This document shows, one piece after another, positions 46,659 to 59,785 of a stretch of 64,000 nt of DNA; position 1 is the stretch's first letter; each line of letters starts with the position of its first letter. Position numbers and translations under genes: made by a program. The notes under the pieces were generated by a model. It did not search any database. It saw only the letters and a program-made list of their open reading frames with translations, and was not told the origin of the DNA. The DNA is from Gnetum montanum (lineage: Eukaryota > Streptophyta > Gnetopsida > Gnetales > Gnetaceae), in the NCBI GenBank assembly GCA_015680685.1, contig MNCI01007988.1:131993-195992 (forward strand). Reading direction: 5' to 3'.

Positions 46659-47340
46659 AGAGACTCAAGATATGCATCAAATGTTTAGATAATAATTTTA
46701 TTTTATTTCATCTAAATGACAAAATAAAATAAGCCTAACCTACTTTTCTTAATTCTTATATGCTGACCTTAGGGAAAAGTAGCCAAAGATCGATAGAAGA
46801 TCCTTTTTTGATGCAAATCGATGAAGAAGAAAAGGAGGGAACAACTAGATACAAATAAGGCCACTAAGAATTCTTATGTAATTTATTTCTACATAATTTG
46901 TTTCTAATGCACAAAATTATTTGTAAAACAGAAAGTATGTTTAATATTAAAATGAGATGTCATGTCAAAATTTATGATGTGTGTGTTGTATAAACGTTTA
47001 TGAAAATAAAGAGCACTTTCATGTTATTTTGATTTAGCCATCTTTGTATGTTTAACAAGTAGATTTAATGTAACATGTCAAAGCAAGTAACCACTTATTA
47101 ACTTAATATTGCCCATTAAGAGTAAGTGATTAAGAGAAAAGAAAAAAGTAACATCAAACCTGTCCACCAACCATCATTTCCTAATGATAATAAATAATAG
47201 AAAAATAGTCAAAAGGAATCCAAATAGATGTTAGTATATGTCCACTACTTAGTGGTAAATAATATAATATAAAAAAGCTTAAGTATCTAAGGTTATTGTA
47301 TTTGTGATGAATTTTTAAGTAGAATAAGAACGATAAAGGA
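46659..47340. other. T3 AT-rich spacer
   Basis: No coding or repeat structure recognised. Confidence 0.5.
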
Positions 47341-50300
47341 AATTCCTTTTCTTAGGCAAGGATATGCCTAGTTCTCCAAAGCCCATGTTAACAAAAATGA
47401 TGTTATAAGTAGATCCATTGGTTAAGTCTAGAAAATCTATATTGACATCAATATTTTTGGAAGAAAAGGGAACTACAGGTTTTATTATAGGTTCAAGCTT
47501 GAGATAAGCTAGTTTTCCACTAAGTTGATAAGATTGGATTTTTTAATCTAAGTGAGAAACACTTGAGATCTATTTGTCCACTGAGATGATTATCTCATGA
47601 TTATGAACATGGATATGTATCTCCTAATCTATGGTAGAAGATACATCTTAGTGTTGAGCTAGCCAACAGCATCCTAGTATATTGATGATACCAAGACACT
47701 TGTGTATTACCATGAAGATAGCCTTAGATTAGATAACATCACCTACCATAAAAGATAATCTAATGGAACATATAAATTTTACTTATGTAAAATTAAATAA
47801 AATAATATTAGTACAAGTTTCACTAGAAATTACTTGATCATGGAGACAAAGTTGCTTAATGATGGCTAATGTCATCATGTTTAATCTCGTACTATCATCA
47901 ACTTATATTAGTGGAATTGAAGCTTTAGGCGATATCTTGATGGTGATGTAGAGTGACAACTAATAGATAGCTCTCATCTTTAAATTAGTCTTGAAGCTAA
48001 CAGATATCTCTTATCTTCAAATTAGGCTTGATATTATTACCATAGAAGTTTAGATTGTTTGATCCATAGTGAAAGACTTGAAGAAAAGAAGATATGACTT
48101 CTTCCCAGGTAGGGATGTAACTTGGGACAATGATTCTCTAAAGAATATCATACAATGTAGCACAGTATTCTTTAGAGGTTGCCATAAGAGCATAAAAGGA
48201 TAAGTTGATGTCTTTATAATGGATAATGATAGTCATTTGCTGCAAGACCTTATTGCCCATAGGTTGAGATGCTTGTGGAGTAGATCTACTATAACCAACT
48301 ATATAGGATTGGATGAAGGTGAAAGGATGCTTAGGAAAGTAGTCTCCTATTGTTATTAGAAGGAAATCTTCCTCGCTATCTTAGAAGGTTACTTCCATGC
48401 ATCAGTAGTCTTATCCTTCTATTTACTTGAGCATGAATCAATGATATGCTAACCATGGATAAGGATTTTTATGTGGGATGAAGAAAAATAATTGATGGAT
48501 GCTTGAGATACATTACATGAAAAAGTGTTATGAGATTCAATGTAGTGTGGGAGTGAAAGGATGGGGATTAGTTACATAAATGCAATAGAGAGGTGTAGAA
48601 GAATGATGTTTTTTAATGGTGTAGTAGTGTAGCTAGACCAATAGACCACATAAGATTTCTAAGGTTGTAGTAATGACTATCTAAGCCATTTGTAGTTAGA
48701 ATAGTAATTAACATAAGGATCCTTGGATGGGAACTTACAAGCTTTGTATTTAGGCTTGAAAGCTAGAATTATGCCTCTAACTCCCAAGGGACTTTGAAAC
48801 ACTTGAAGCTGTTGGTTATCTAGATGTATAATGGATGAATTTCTCTCCACCACTATCTTGCCCTTATCAGTTAGATCTTAGATGTTACCTTTTAATTTTT
48901 TGTAGTTATTTGTCTCATGTACTACAATTTCATCATAGTAGCAATACTTCTAGTAGTCATACCACTTAGGTACATTAGGATCATCTTCTTATCTTTGAGA
49001 AGGATCCATAGATAGCAACTATATGCGATGGTAGCATGCTCTTGCTTGGTTAGAGACTTGTTTCATCTTAATGTAATCATTTCTAAGAATATTATTTAGA
49101 AGCAAGAAGTATCTCATAGGTATTTTGATGTGCTAGTCTCTACTTCTGTGAGGCATGCATTTCTAAGTGAAAGAAGAAGTAGCTAAGGAAACATTGTTTT
49201 ATTTCTTAGAGAAAGGAGAGACATCCACAGAAGTTGGTTATTCCTTCTCTTTTTTAGCAACATTGCTAGCCTTGTTATGGATTGACATAAATTCCTAGTC
49301 ATTGTGTTGAATGACTCTTTCCTTAATGTGTTTAGTGGTTAGAAAAGTGTCATTTAGGGAGCGAGACTTATGATAAGCCATTCTTTTCTAAGTGTAGTCA
49401 ATTACTACAAGTTCAAAGATATCTTTTAGGTGACATTCCTCAAATGATAGGGTAGTTTCATTAATGATTGAGAAATGAATTTATTAATGGGCTAATTTGA
49501 GACTTATTTAATGGCAAAAAAAGACATCATGATTATGCTTTGAGACATTAAACTTAAAGTATTTAATAAAGGCTGATATTAGTTGATCTAGAGAGGTGAT
49601 AGATCTATATGCTAGGGATCTATACCATTCTTAAGCTCTTCTAGAAAGATAATTTGAAAAACATCTTAGTGTAATATATGGATAAGGATCTAGAAACATG
49701 CATTCATTTCTAAATTTGTTTACATGATTTATTAGATTCCATGTTTCACCATTGTACTTAGTAAAAGTAGATAGTGAAATTTCCTTACAAAAGACTAGAA
49801 AAGGAATTTTAGAGCTTATAAGCTTACTAAATATCCAATTCAAGGAAATAGAAGAATTTCCATGCATGCTTAGGACCTTTGCAATTTTGTCTTCATTATT
49901 TTGAAGATAGAGCATCATATCATTAAGTAGTGTCAATAACTATGGATCTATTCTAGGGGAGTTGATGATAGATAGAAGTGTAATAGTGGATGAGGAGGTT
50001 AGGAAAGAATGCACATAGGACATATATCTAAAGGTTGTAGGAGTAGGTATACCTAAAAAGATAGATTGGATAGGTATACTAGAAAGAGAGCATGCTAGTA
50101 GCTTGAGGAATGCTAAAAGGTTGTGGAGTAAGAGCATAGAGTGAAAAAGGATAGAAGGAAGGTACTGTAGATTATAGTTTAGAAATAAAAGGGGTAGTTC
50201 GAATAGGTAAGTAGATGATTGAAAAATAAAATACGTATTACTGACACTATTGGATGAGAATAGTTGGTATGGTGAAATAGAGCTTAAGAGAAAATTGAGA

Positions 50301-50800
50301 TGTTCGGTAGTAATTTGAATAGATCTAGATGTAGTATTTTGAGTGGTTGTAACATTAATATTGTGAATGTGATAAAAAAGAGAGTTAATTTTTCCAAGCT
50401 ATCCTACTAGTTTCTCTTCATCTTCATCTATTAAGTGAATGTTAGATTCAAAAGCCACACTTCCTCTTCTTCCTCTAAGAGTAATGTGTGGAGCAAGAGG
50501 TTTATCTAGGATGCTCTTTATCCTAGCTTCCTTGATCTATAGATGAATGCATTCTTACATATTTTCTTGCTCCATGATAAACTCTACTATATCCTTAGCT
50601 TCCTCATCATTCAGTTTAATTGGATAATCTAAATTGGAAGAAAGAGTAATATATCATTAGTGTGCTTACATTCTACCATGAGCTTGAACATATTAGGTAT
50701 CAAAATATAGTCTAGCTTCTATTTGACATAAGCTATTTTGTAGTCCTTGAGGCTTAATCCTCTTGAAAATCCTTGATTTATCCTTGCATCCATATGATTT
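47340..50800 (-). pseudogene. T3 gag-protease polyprotein remnant
   Basis: Gag core at 49,936-49,500: FTKYNGETWNLINHVNKF, ECMFLDPYPYITLRCF and RRAQEWYRSL followed by ITSLDQLISAFIKYFKF, a classic plant Ty3/gypsy gag pattern. Downstream are a basic linker and a protease-type tail CLGIINILGCCWLAQH (about 47,700-47,650), parallel to ILGRPWLAQ in T1. Upstream, about 50,790-50,730, a GFSRGLSLKDYK segment may be the gag start. Many stops. Confidence 0.65.
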
Positions 50801-51132
50801 TAGATATTAGATTAGCATAAAGTAGATGATGATGTCATAGCTAAAAGTGATGGTAACTTCATAGGGCATACTTGAAATAGAAGGTGAAAAGTTTTCATTT
50901 AATGAGAATATTGAAGTCATAGAGAATTTACATAACATCAATGTTTTGACATGGCAAGGCAGCAAGATTTGATAATAAATAAAATCTAGTAATGATGTTA
51001 GAATCATAGGAAAATGACATGATGTTATTGTATTAATTGGATATGTCAACAACACTTAGAAAAGTGCAAAAACAAGAAAATGTAAGAATGTAAATAGAAG
51101 CAAATCCTAGAAACAATGTGTAGTTTTGTGGA

Positions 51133-51156
51133 GACCTTCTTCTAACACCAAAAAGA
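51133..51156 (-). promoter_or_regulatory. T3 primer-binding site
   Basis: Minus strand TTGGTGTTAGAAGAAGGTC, aligned with TTGGCACTAGAAGGAGAG of T2, next to a TG...-type LTR end (TGTTACAATAAGG at 51,157). Confidence 0.5.
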
Positions 51157-52031
51157 TGTTACAATAAGGATTCATGTAATTTGAGATTCAACACAACCTA
51201 ACATAAAACTGAGCTAGGTAATTTCATGATTACCAAATAGTTTAGGAAAACTAATCTTTTGATTAATATCCCTTAGATCAAAAAGAGACTTGTACATTAT
51301 TGGAAAAAAATTAATAACTTAAGCTAAATATTTTTGCTAAACATTAGCAAGTATTAAGTAAAGAGAGAAACATGTGCATATGGAATAGCTAAGAGAAATG
51401 AGAGGAAAAACACATACAAAACATGTATAACTTGAACATAATAAAATAAGATGCTTTGTAGTGTAGAAAAGATTGAAAATATGGATGGTTTAAGAAGAGT
51501 ATGGAAAATAGTATGTGAAATAAATTAGATCTATTTTATTAATATGTCAAATCCAAAAGGAAGAATGTAGAAAAAAATCTAAATTAGATATAGGAAAATA
51601 CCAAAAATAAAAATGAATAAAATAGGTAGATTTGGATTACAAGAGAAATCAAAGAATTGAAACCTGTTAAAGATGTTCTAAGATGTATATCAGGAATCAT
51701 AGGCATGTAACAAGAAGCTATGTTATCCCATTCTTTCTTTGATGCATGCACTTGATGTAGATTTGATAAGAATAATTGCAAATTTAGTAGCTAATTGAGT
51801 AGAGGGATGGATTAGAGAAGTGTGTTTACCTGATTCCAAGAAAATTTTCATGTATTAGGAATATAACATGAAGGTGATCCAAATATGTTAGCAGGGAAAA
51901 AGGAAATAGAAATCAAAGGGTCTAATTTCTCTATAGGGAGAGCATTTGTTTTGCAGAGTGGCATAATATTTGGAAAGTATTTCCAAATCAACAATTATAA
52001 AGAACATCAATTGCACTAAGTAGTGTGCATG

Positions 52032-52100
<69 letters not shown>

Positions 52101-52600
52101 TATGTGTGTGTGTGCATGTGTGCACTAAAAAGTTAATAAAATTTGGTAATTAAAAATCCCAACTAAAGATTCCAAAAGCCAACTAGTGTTTTCAACCCCT
52201 TTTTGCTTAGGGGTATCCTCCTATTTATACGCCAAAAATGCCTTGTAGATCATAAAAGAATTGATGTATTAGGATCCACAAAATCTTTTGGAAGGCTCTA
52301 AAAGCTTCTAAATAAGAGAATTAACATGTAGATTAGTTGATGTGGAAGTTGATGTCAAATGTCAAAAGTAGGATTGATGATGGACATCAAAAGTTGAAAA
52401 TAGAATTCATCTTGGAATTGATGCTAGATGTCAAACTTGGAAGTCATAGAAGAAGAGCCAAAATTCTAATACTGATGATGCAAGATGTCACTTTTGGAAA
52501 TTTGAAAATATAGATCCAAAAACTAGTTGCAAATGACGTAAGATGTCAAATCTAAATTGCTAAAGATGTCTTTAAGTTTAAAAGCCATAGAATGTACCTA
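51157..52600 (-). repeat. T3 5' LTR (outer boundary approximate)
   Basis: Begins TGTTACAATAAGG after the PBS. Holds a TATA-like box on the minus strand (plus CTATTTATACG, about 52,231-52,241), a long GA/TG microsatellite, and repeated GATGTCAAA motifs at 52,348-52,560. No second copy was found, so the far end is estimated from where integrase sequence of the neighbouring element begins. Confidence 0.45.
52037..52124 (+). repeat. (AG)n then (TG)n microsatellite
   Basis: AG dinucleotides from 52,037 to 52,100 with one AA interruption, followed by TATGTGTGTG and GCATGTGTGCA. It lies downstream of the TATA box within the T3 LTR. Confidence 0.95.
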
Positions 52601-52639
52601 GGACTCTAACTTATGTAGTGAAAGCCAAAGTGGACATAA

Positions 52640-54071
52640 TAACATATGTAAGGAACTTATCCAAAACTATGCAAATGATGGAATATCCTTGTACGATGGG
52701 AAGTTGTGTGATAAAATTAATGAAAACAACCATCCATGGTAACTTTGGAATCTTCAAGGAGTGAAGCAAGTCCCTTGATTTTTCATTTGAATTCTTATCC
52801 TATTGACAAAATAGATAGATATGAATCAAATTTTTCACATTGATCCTTAAATTTGGTTGATAAAGCTACCACTCTAGTAATGCCATTGTGTGTTTGTAAC
52901 CTAGTTAGCTAGTTGATAGGATGCTATGGAATTTGTCAATGATTTTAGAATGTAACACACCCTAATATAGAAAATAAACCCATGTTTTCTTGAACATATG
53001 TAGGCCATTGGATTTTTTAAAGTTCAAGTTACCTCCATCTTGTGCTATCTTTAATAATTCCTAGGCACATTCATTAGGCTACAACCTATGTTTGATCTTT
53101 TGCTAGAGGTCATGATTAGTCACTATCCAAGAGCTATTAGGTTGCTCTATAACTTTCATTGAATTTACCTATGGATGTTTTCTCAAAGCATCCATGACCA
53201 TATTTTCCCTACTTGGCTAATAGAAAAACTAAAAGTTGAACTCTTGTAACATGCTTAACCATTGAGCTTGCGTTAGCTTCAACTTAGATTGATTAAGAAG
53301 GTTTTCTCATGGTAATGTTATTAGTTTTGACTATCATATGATCACCAAGAAGATAGTGTCACCATGTGTAAAGATAATGCATAATTGTGAACATCTTATT
53401 TTTGTGCATAGGTCATAACTATTTAGTTTGATTCAACTTATTTGATTTAAATGTCACATGATGATTGTCTTGTAAAAGCATCCTATAAATCATCTCATCT
53501 AAAGTAGCCATGTGAACTTCAGATAGTCTCAAGAAGTTAGGAAGTATTAACATAGGTTAAGTTATGAGGAATATCTTGATCTTGTCAAATGCATCTTGAA
53601 ACTAGGAGCTATAGTTCCAAGAAATATCCTTCTTTTACAAATTCATCAATGTTACCATCACATCAGCGAATTCATGAATAAACCTCCTATAGTAACTTGG
53701 CAAGCCCTTAAATTGATGCAGTTGATGCACATTTATTAGAGTAGTCCAAGTAACAATGACCTCTACTTTTTTTAGATCTGGTTTCAACTTATCTCCACTA
53801 ATGATGTGGCCAAGAAACCTCAACTCTAGCTTAGAAAACTCATATTTTTTCCACTTGATATATAGCTTATGCTCCAGCAACTTTGAGAACATTAAGCCTA
53901 GATGTTGAAGATGTTCATTCATTGAATGAGAGTAGATCAGAATGTCATTAAGGTATACCACCATAAAATTATTTAGAAATGGACATAATACTTCATTCAT
54001 GAGAGTACAAAATATGATCAATGTGTTGCATAACCCAAAGGACATGACCATTCACTCATACAAACCATAAC
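52640..54071 (-). pseudogene. CH pol 3' part: RT end, RNase H, integrase
   Basis: Chromovirus-like Ty3/gypsy pol. At 54,051-53,635 the frame reads MSFGLCNTLIIF, VVYLNDILIYSHSMNEHLQH, LRFLGHIISGDKL and FKGLPSYYRRFIHEFADV; the YxDD box is YLND. RNase H follows in broken frames (53,630-53,200). Integrase remnants about 52,900-52,640 include ALLEW...YQPNLRINVKN, a KS..LL.SLKIPKLPWMVVFINFI stretch and a LPIVQGYSIICIV segment. The wording around PKLPW...FI..LP is that of chromovirus integrases, unlike T1-T3. TG1 interrupts it at 54,072. Confidence 0.8.
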
Positions 54072-54076
54072 AAGTG

Positions 54077-54854
54077 TGATGAGTGGTGAGGTACCCCTAC
54101 ACTCAACCATACAAATACGAGCGTGTATGCATGATCTAGTCGAACTCTTTAGATGGACTAGTTGTGGTATCTAGATAATTACACATTTATCATAGTTCGC
54201 TATCTTCCCACCTAGACTAGTATTTGCTTTGTCACGTATGGTTTANTGTGATAAAAAGTGAACTCTAAACTAGCCTAAGTGTGATGATCATTTGTCCTTA
54301 ATCATCCATATGCATCTTGGACCTTGTGTACAACTTCTGGGATTACCAAGCACACATTACTTCAGCACTCCTAGAAACACTACTGGGTTACCAAGTAGTT
54401 ACACTTAAATGTTCATGATTAAGTCATACTCATTTCACATTTAACAATAGGAATAGTAAATGATAAAGAAATATTAATGAAGAAAATAATAATTAACAAT
54501 TAACAATTGAAGTAATTAAAGGGTCAGTGAATGCTACAATGATGGAGTAATCTCGATCTTTATTGCTGATCATGTGCATGTCCAAGTACGTCACACTCGA
54601 ATAAAGGTTCTGTACAATTACAATCATCACACTACAGGCATGCACTAGGGAAAGAATGAAACTAACTAAAAAAATGACAAAAGGACTCTATCTGAGAATT
54701 ACCAACCCCCCTTTCCCTATGCACTTGAATGTTGTATTTATAGGCGTACATAGGAATCACGATATTGTGTATTCGATATCATTATCCAGGCTGCGATATC
54801 ACATACTTGATATCAAGAATCTAATATCAGGGCATGGCAAACCATGATTTATCA
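54077..54854 (-). repeat. TG1 3' LTR
   Basis: 778 bp. Shares GAGGTACCCCTACACTCAAC and the GATATC-rich block upstream of TATTTATA (54,735-54,742) with the other TG LTRs. Lacks about 85 bp present in the 5' LTR at the single N (54,246). Confidence 0.9.
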
Positions 54855-57480
54855 TACCCCCATGATTGAATAACAACTTGTCCTTAAGTCAAAAAAATGA
54901 GAATGAGTTCAATTGGTTACATAGTGGATAGGTATGGGATTATTGACTAACTAGGAATTACTCATGCCATAGTGTGGGGTTGAACGAAACAAAATTGGGA
55001 CATAGACATAAAATTACAAAAAGAAACTTTTTTTGAAACTCATGTGGTTTCTGGTGGTGGTGGTTCCTCCATGGGTCTCTGATTGCCTTAGGGGAAAATT
55101 TAGTGAAAGGTCCAAAATTAAGTTCCACAATCATAACTATTGATGTGGACCTTTCATGAATTGCCTAAACACATTTCAGAGACAACGTGAAATGTTGTCC
55201 TTGCTCAGGTGCTTTGTTGCCTCCACCTTCAGCATGGCTTGATTGTGCAGTGACAAGAGGTTCTTGATGAATGTTAAATGATTGTGCCTTCTATTCTATG
55301 TGTTCTTCAGGAGGTGCTTGGCCTCTACCTCTCCTTGGTCATTTGGATGCACCCTGAGAGGGTCCTCCTTGCTGTCCTTTTTTAAGGGCCATCTACAATC
55401 ACATGGGACTGATTATCAATAATGTTATTTAAAAAATTAGATTAATACCTTACTCCTTGCCCTTAATATATTCATTTCTTGCTTAGTGTGATTTAGAATT
55501 AGAGATTTTCACAAAAATCCCCCTAAAGGTTTTGATATTGGGCCCAATTTGATTAGGTAACTCCAAAGAATAATTTTCATGGTTTGGGTGAAGAAATAAA
55601 ATTAATTTGGAAATTTTTTTTAGAATTTTTGAGGTCACTTACCGTTGATAATATCCTTTGGGCAATGATGAATTTTGAAAAAACTATGTGTGACTTGAAG
55701 CGTACCCTTCCCCCATGACTAAGTAAAACACTCTAGGTTTAGGCAAGTTCGATTGGAACGAGAATCAGAGCATTAATGAGTAGGTTATGGATGTTTTGAA
55801 TGATAGATGTGCAAGCTCAAAAATTTGTGGAAGAAGATTTCAACAACTCCCCTTGCATGAATAGTGAAAAATGATGTTGATGTGCATGGGGGGTCCATAT
55901 ATATACTTTTTATAGATGCAATATTGTGTACCTAATAGCGTGGACCCAATATGGCGTTGGACTCGATATCGAGTACTCAATATTATGTCCTTTTGAAAAT
56001 AGGGTACTTGGAAAAATTGATGAATTTTTGAATTTCCAAGGTAAAAAATGAAGGATTTAAGTTTGAATTGAAAGATCTAGGGTAACATTAAAGAGACCTA
56101 AAGGCACCGAAAGTGTAATGAAGTGGAATTTAACAATGAAATTAATGAATAGGATGAGGAAAAAGGACATGTTGTGGTGCATAGGAATGTTGGAATTTAA
56201 AATAATGATAAAGGAAAAGACTATTGTAAAAATGCAATACTTGGAGGGTGTAAGATGATGTGGTGATGTGCAAAGAGTGCAAATTACAAAATTTATGCAA
56301 GTGGGTCCTCCCCAAAGTAGGTTCCTACCTATCATGCCGTTACGTAACCACACCTAAAACTTTTTGTAGGTACTAAAAGGGTTAAATGCGATTCACACCA
56401 ATTCCACAAAACACACACATGTAGATACCATCGTGATGAGGTATGAGTTCTATGCCACACAAGACACAAGTTAGAAATACTTAGATAGTGAGGTGAAACG
56501 AATTTTAGAAGGGATTGTAGAGATCATGATGTGAGGTAATTGACCTCAAGCACTAAGTGTAGGGCATGATGAATGTGTCATTAGCTTGTTGCTCCAAGAT
56601 CAAGACCAAGTTCATGCTCTAATTAGTGACATCGCATTGTTTCATCCAATGATGGACAACCACAAGAGCAGCATGAAAGAAAGGTGTACGATCACTTGGC
56701 ATTTTATCCAAGGAAGGAGTGATTTAGAATTTCTTTGTGGCACATTCTTCTTTGGTACTTTCTTTTATGTTTTCTTTTCTTTTCTTCTTTTCTTTTTCTA
56801 GCCACTTTCGCACTTTGTCCTTTCCAACAATGAACCGGAGAAGCCACCAACCTTCAAGCATGGGTGCATGTCTTTCCAGTGGGACCCCCAGAACGACATT
56901 TAGTTTCTTTATTGAGTGCCTTTATTACTCTTACTTCCATTTTTCATTAGATCTACAAGGATGTTAGTACAACTAGGTTGCATGATAGCACCTACAAATG
57001 TCACAAAAAAGAATCCACAAATTCCCTTGATATCACACCCTAGCCATTACCTCTTAGTCCATCATTTTCTGCTTTAGGCATAAGGAGCACAAAATTACTT
57101 TAAGTTTTAATGATGACAAGAATATCATTGTACCCAGAGTAGAACCTATTATTAATAGAATGGGTGGGTTGATGTTGTGGGATCACTATCCAAATAATTA
57201 GTCACCTGAGATTTGATAACATAGAACAACAACTTAACGATCGAGTCACATGAGTATTCTATTCATTAATGAGATTACCCTCAAAAAGATAAAACAAAAA
57301 ATTGTAAAATCAAAGAAAATGAAAAACATTTACTAATTCTACTTGTTATAATGGAGGATATCCCCAATAACTAAACTTTTGAGCATGGATATAATTAATA
57401 AATGGAAAAAGTGGATTCATGCATGTGGGAAATATTGGAGTCTGGTCATATCTAGATCACTGGGTGTCTTTTGATGTAGT
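54855..57480 (-). other. TG1 interior downstream of gag
   Basis: From 54,855 to about 55,400 it aligns with the start of TG2's interior (63,397-64,000): TACCCCCATGATTGAAT, GGATAGGTATGGGATTATT and TTCTTGATGAATGTTAAATG. A glutamine/glycine-rich reading near 55,380-55,170 (minus) may be the tail of a lost protein. From 55,400 to 57,480 no coding was recognised. GATATC-like palindromes recur near 55,930-55,985 next to an ATATATATAC run. Plus-strand frames at 56,586-56,967 are chance. Confidence 0.5.
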
Positions 57481-59660
57481 GGCTGGAATTTACCCAACTT
57501 GGGGTTCACACACTTGATTAAAGTTCGCATAGTGGGGCAAATTATAAGATGTGGTCATGTGATAAGGAGTTAACCCACTATGGCACCCATGACCATAAGA
57601 TGGTATGCAAGGATCGATATGTCTCCCTATGTGGTTATGTTCATTGGGCCACATGGAGGTTGGATCATTAATTGATGGCTTGGATAAAGTAATACGAGGC
57701 ATTAAGTTTAAGGAGGAAGATGCATCATAGGGTTAAACTTGTGTTGAGTTGGTGGATGCAGTGGTTTTAGAACCATGCTGTCTCTTTCTACTTTCATGCC
57801 TAAAGAAAGGAGGCTTTTGACATTGTGGAGGACTCCATTGCTATTGATAGTAGCAGCACAAGTAACATTTGCTGGTTGGTGCTATGGTGCAAAACCTTCT
57901 AGAAAAATTGGTGGTGATGTAGAAGGAGATGAATGATGAGAATATTAAGGGCAAGAAGAAGTGCAAGGAACATGAGGTGGTGATCTTGTTGGAGAGGACA
58001 TGGGTTGATAGTACTCTGGAGAATGATAATGATGTGGTGAAATAGAGGATGTTGACATATTTGGAGAAATAGGATGGAAACATAATAAGCACTTGGGTTT
58101 AGATGGTATGAAGGGTGTGACCAGTTTGATGGTGGCCTACCCCACGACTAGGGTTTTTGCCATTGTGGTTGAACTCAGTATTTTTGTACAAAATCTAGAT
58201 GTAACATTCCTCTCTAATGCTCATGTAAATGTGACAAGATTGGGCATTGGCCTTTGGGGTAATTGTACAGGCAAACATCACATTGATATAGGTGGTTTAC
58301 AATTGAGCCCTTATCCTTATTTTCTTGAACCCTTCTTTTCAATTGTTGCATGGTGTCCCATCCTATTTCTCGATTTGACATGGTTCCACCTCTAATAATT
58401 TTGGCATATTCTCTGCATTTTTTATGTACCCATTCCATCATCTTATTGATCTTTGTCTCAATTTCATCTAGTGATTGTGTTATTGGAAAAGATGATTCCA
58501 CCTCCTTGAGGTGAGTTGATTTCTCCTCTTTATGATCATGGACCTTTGCTATTTTGTGATTTTGATCCTATTGAGAGCTTTCAACATTCTCCCATTTAAC
58601 TATTTCTCCTTCTTCCTTTACTACCTACTTAATAAGTTCTTAGAATTGGTGGGTTCGTAACTCATATAGTTGGCCTAGGGCATACATCCCTAGGGTCTCC
58701 TTGGTTTCATTATGAAGCCCATCCATGATGTGATACATTAGCCTTTCCTTGGAGAACCCATGGCCTAGGCATTTGTTTAATAATGAAAAATATCTTTCTA
58801 AGGCCATGTCCAAGGGTTCATGTTGCCCTTGTTTCCACTCTTGGATTTGTCTCCTCAAGGTTGACACTCTTGCATAGGTTTGATATCTTTCATTGAAGAG
58901 TTCTACCATTGTCGGCCAATGTCGAATTGATTTTGGTTTTAAAGACCTATACCATACTTTTGCTTAGCCAACGAGTGTCATAGGAAAGAGCTTAAGTCTT
59001 TGCCATCCATTATCAATGTTGTTCCATGCATAGGCATCGTAGAAGGCTTATAACTGATGTTGTGGATCTAAATCATAGCCTCTTGAAAACTTGGGAAAGT
59101 TATTTAAGTCAAGCCTAGGTAGTCAGATTTCCTTACAATGCTTGCGGGATATTTGAACAACCTCTTGTATATGCATTAGGATCTTAGTGGCTAGCAGGGG
59201 TTCATCGTCACTAGGTAGGTTATCAATTTGTGAGTTGGGACGATGTTGTCTTTGTTCATGTTGGCATTCCTAACTTTGCTAGTGGGATTAACTTTTATTT
59301 CTATGCCAACCCCTTGAAAGATGATCATCCATGTCATGAATTGACATTGAAGGAGTGGAGGAAGAGAAAGAACTAGAAGACTCATCATTACTTTTGTAAG
59401 TCTCCCAATCATCCCTAGATAAATTCCTATTAACCATCAACAAGATTCTAGGCCTTACGAGCCCGCTCATTCTATGGGATGTCCCATCCTTACCAGAGGT
59501 GTCAAAGTTGGATGACAAGAATCCTTGAGTACCATTGGGGTGCTCATGAACATAGGGGACCCCTACATAAGATTGAGTACTCCAAACTTCGTCTTCATCA
59601 TCGTATGTTTCGTTGGTCTCCAATGAATTGTCTCATGAATGGTTGCGTTATCATAGTCTT
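57480..59660 (-). pseudogene. TG1 gag
   Basis: Structural protein of the element. N-terminal acidic and Ser-rich part at 59,623-59,288 (ETNETYDDEDEVW, SSSSFSSSTPSMS). Gag core at 58,909-58,640: FNERYQTYARVSTLRRQIQE, then WKQGQHEPLDMALERYFSLL, NKCLGHGFSKERLMYHIMDG. This follows the Retrotrans_gag pattern (L..I..F.Q...E.L..A..R...L...C..HG) of Athila-like elements. A zinc-knuckle-like CDVCLYNYPKGQCP with a following histidine lies at about 58,270-58,230. A Pro/His/Ser-rich tail runs to about 57,490. Several frameshifts. No protease motif follows. Confidence 0.75.
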
Positions 59661-59785
59661 ATGAGAGAGAAATTGTTGTGAATTGTGTGTGACTTGTTTG
59701 CAATTACTTTATTTCTAAAAGATATATCATCAAGGCTTCGTTATAGTGATTTTGGATGATGTTACTAATCTAAATAACTAGCACC

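Larger units (their letters stand above)
42565..52600 (-). mobile_element. T3: diverged giant Tat-like element, 5' half
   Basis: Minus-strand order: LTR (51,157 to about 52,600), PBS, gag and protease remnants (about 50,800-47,340), then plus-strand coding remnants and a repeat-rich stretch up to T1. RT and integrase of T3 are not seen; they may have lain beyond the T1 insertion or been deleted. Boundaries are approximate. Confidence 0.55.

Noticed and set aside
56586-56967. Overlapping plus-strand ORFs in TG1
   Set aside because: T- and S-rich chance frames antisense to the element, no motif, absent from the TG2 part available.
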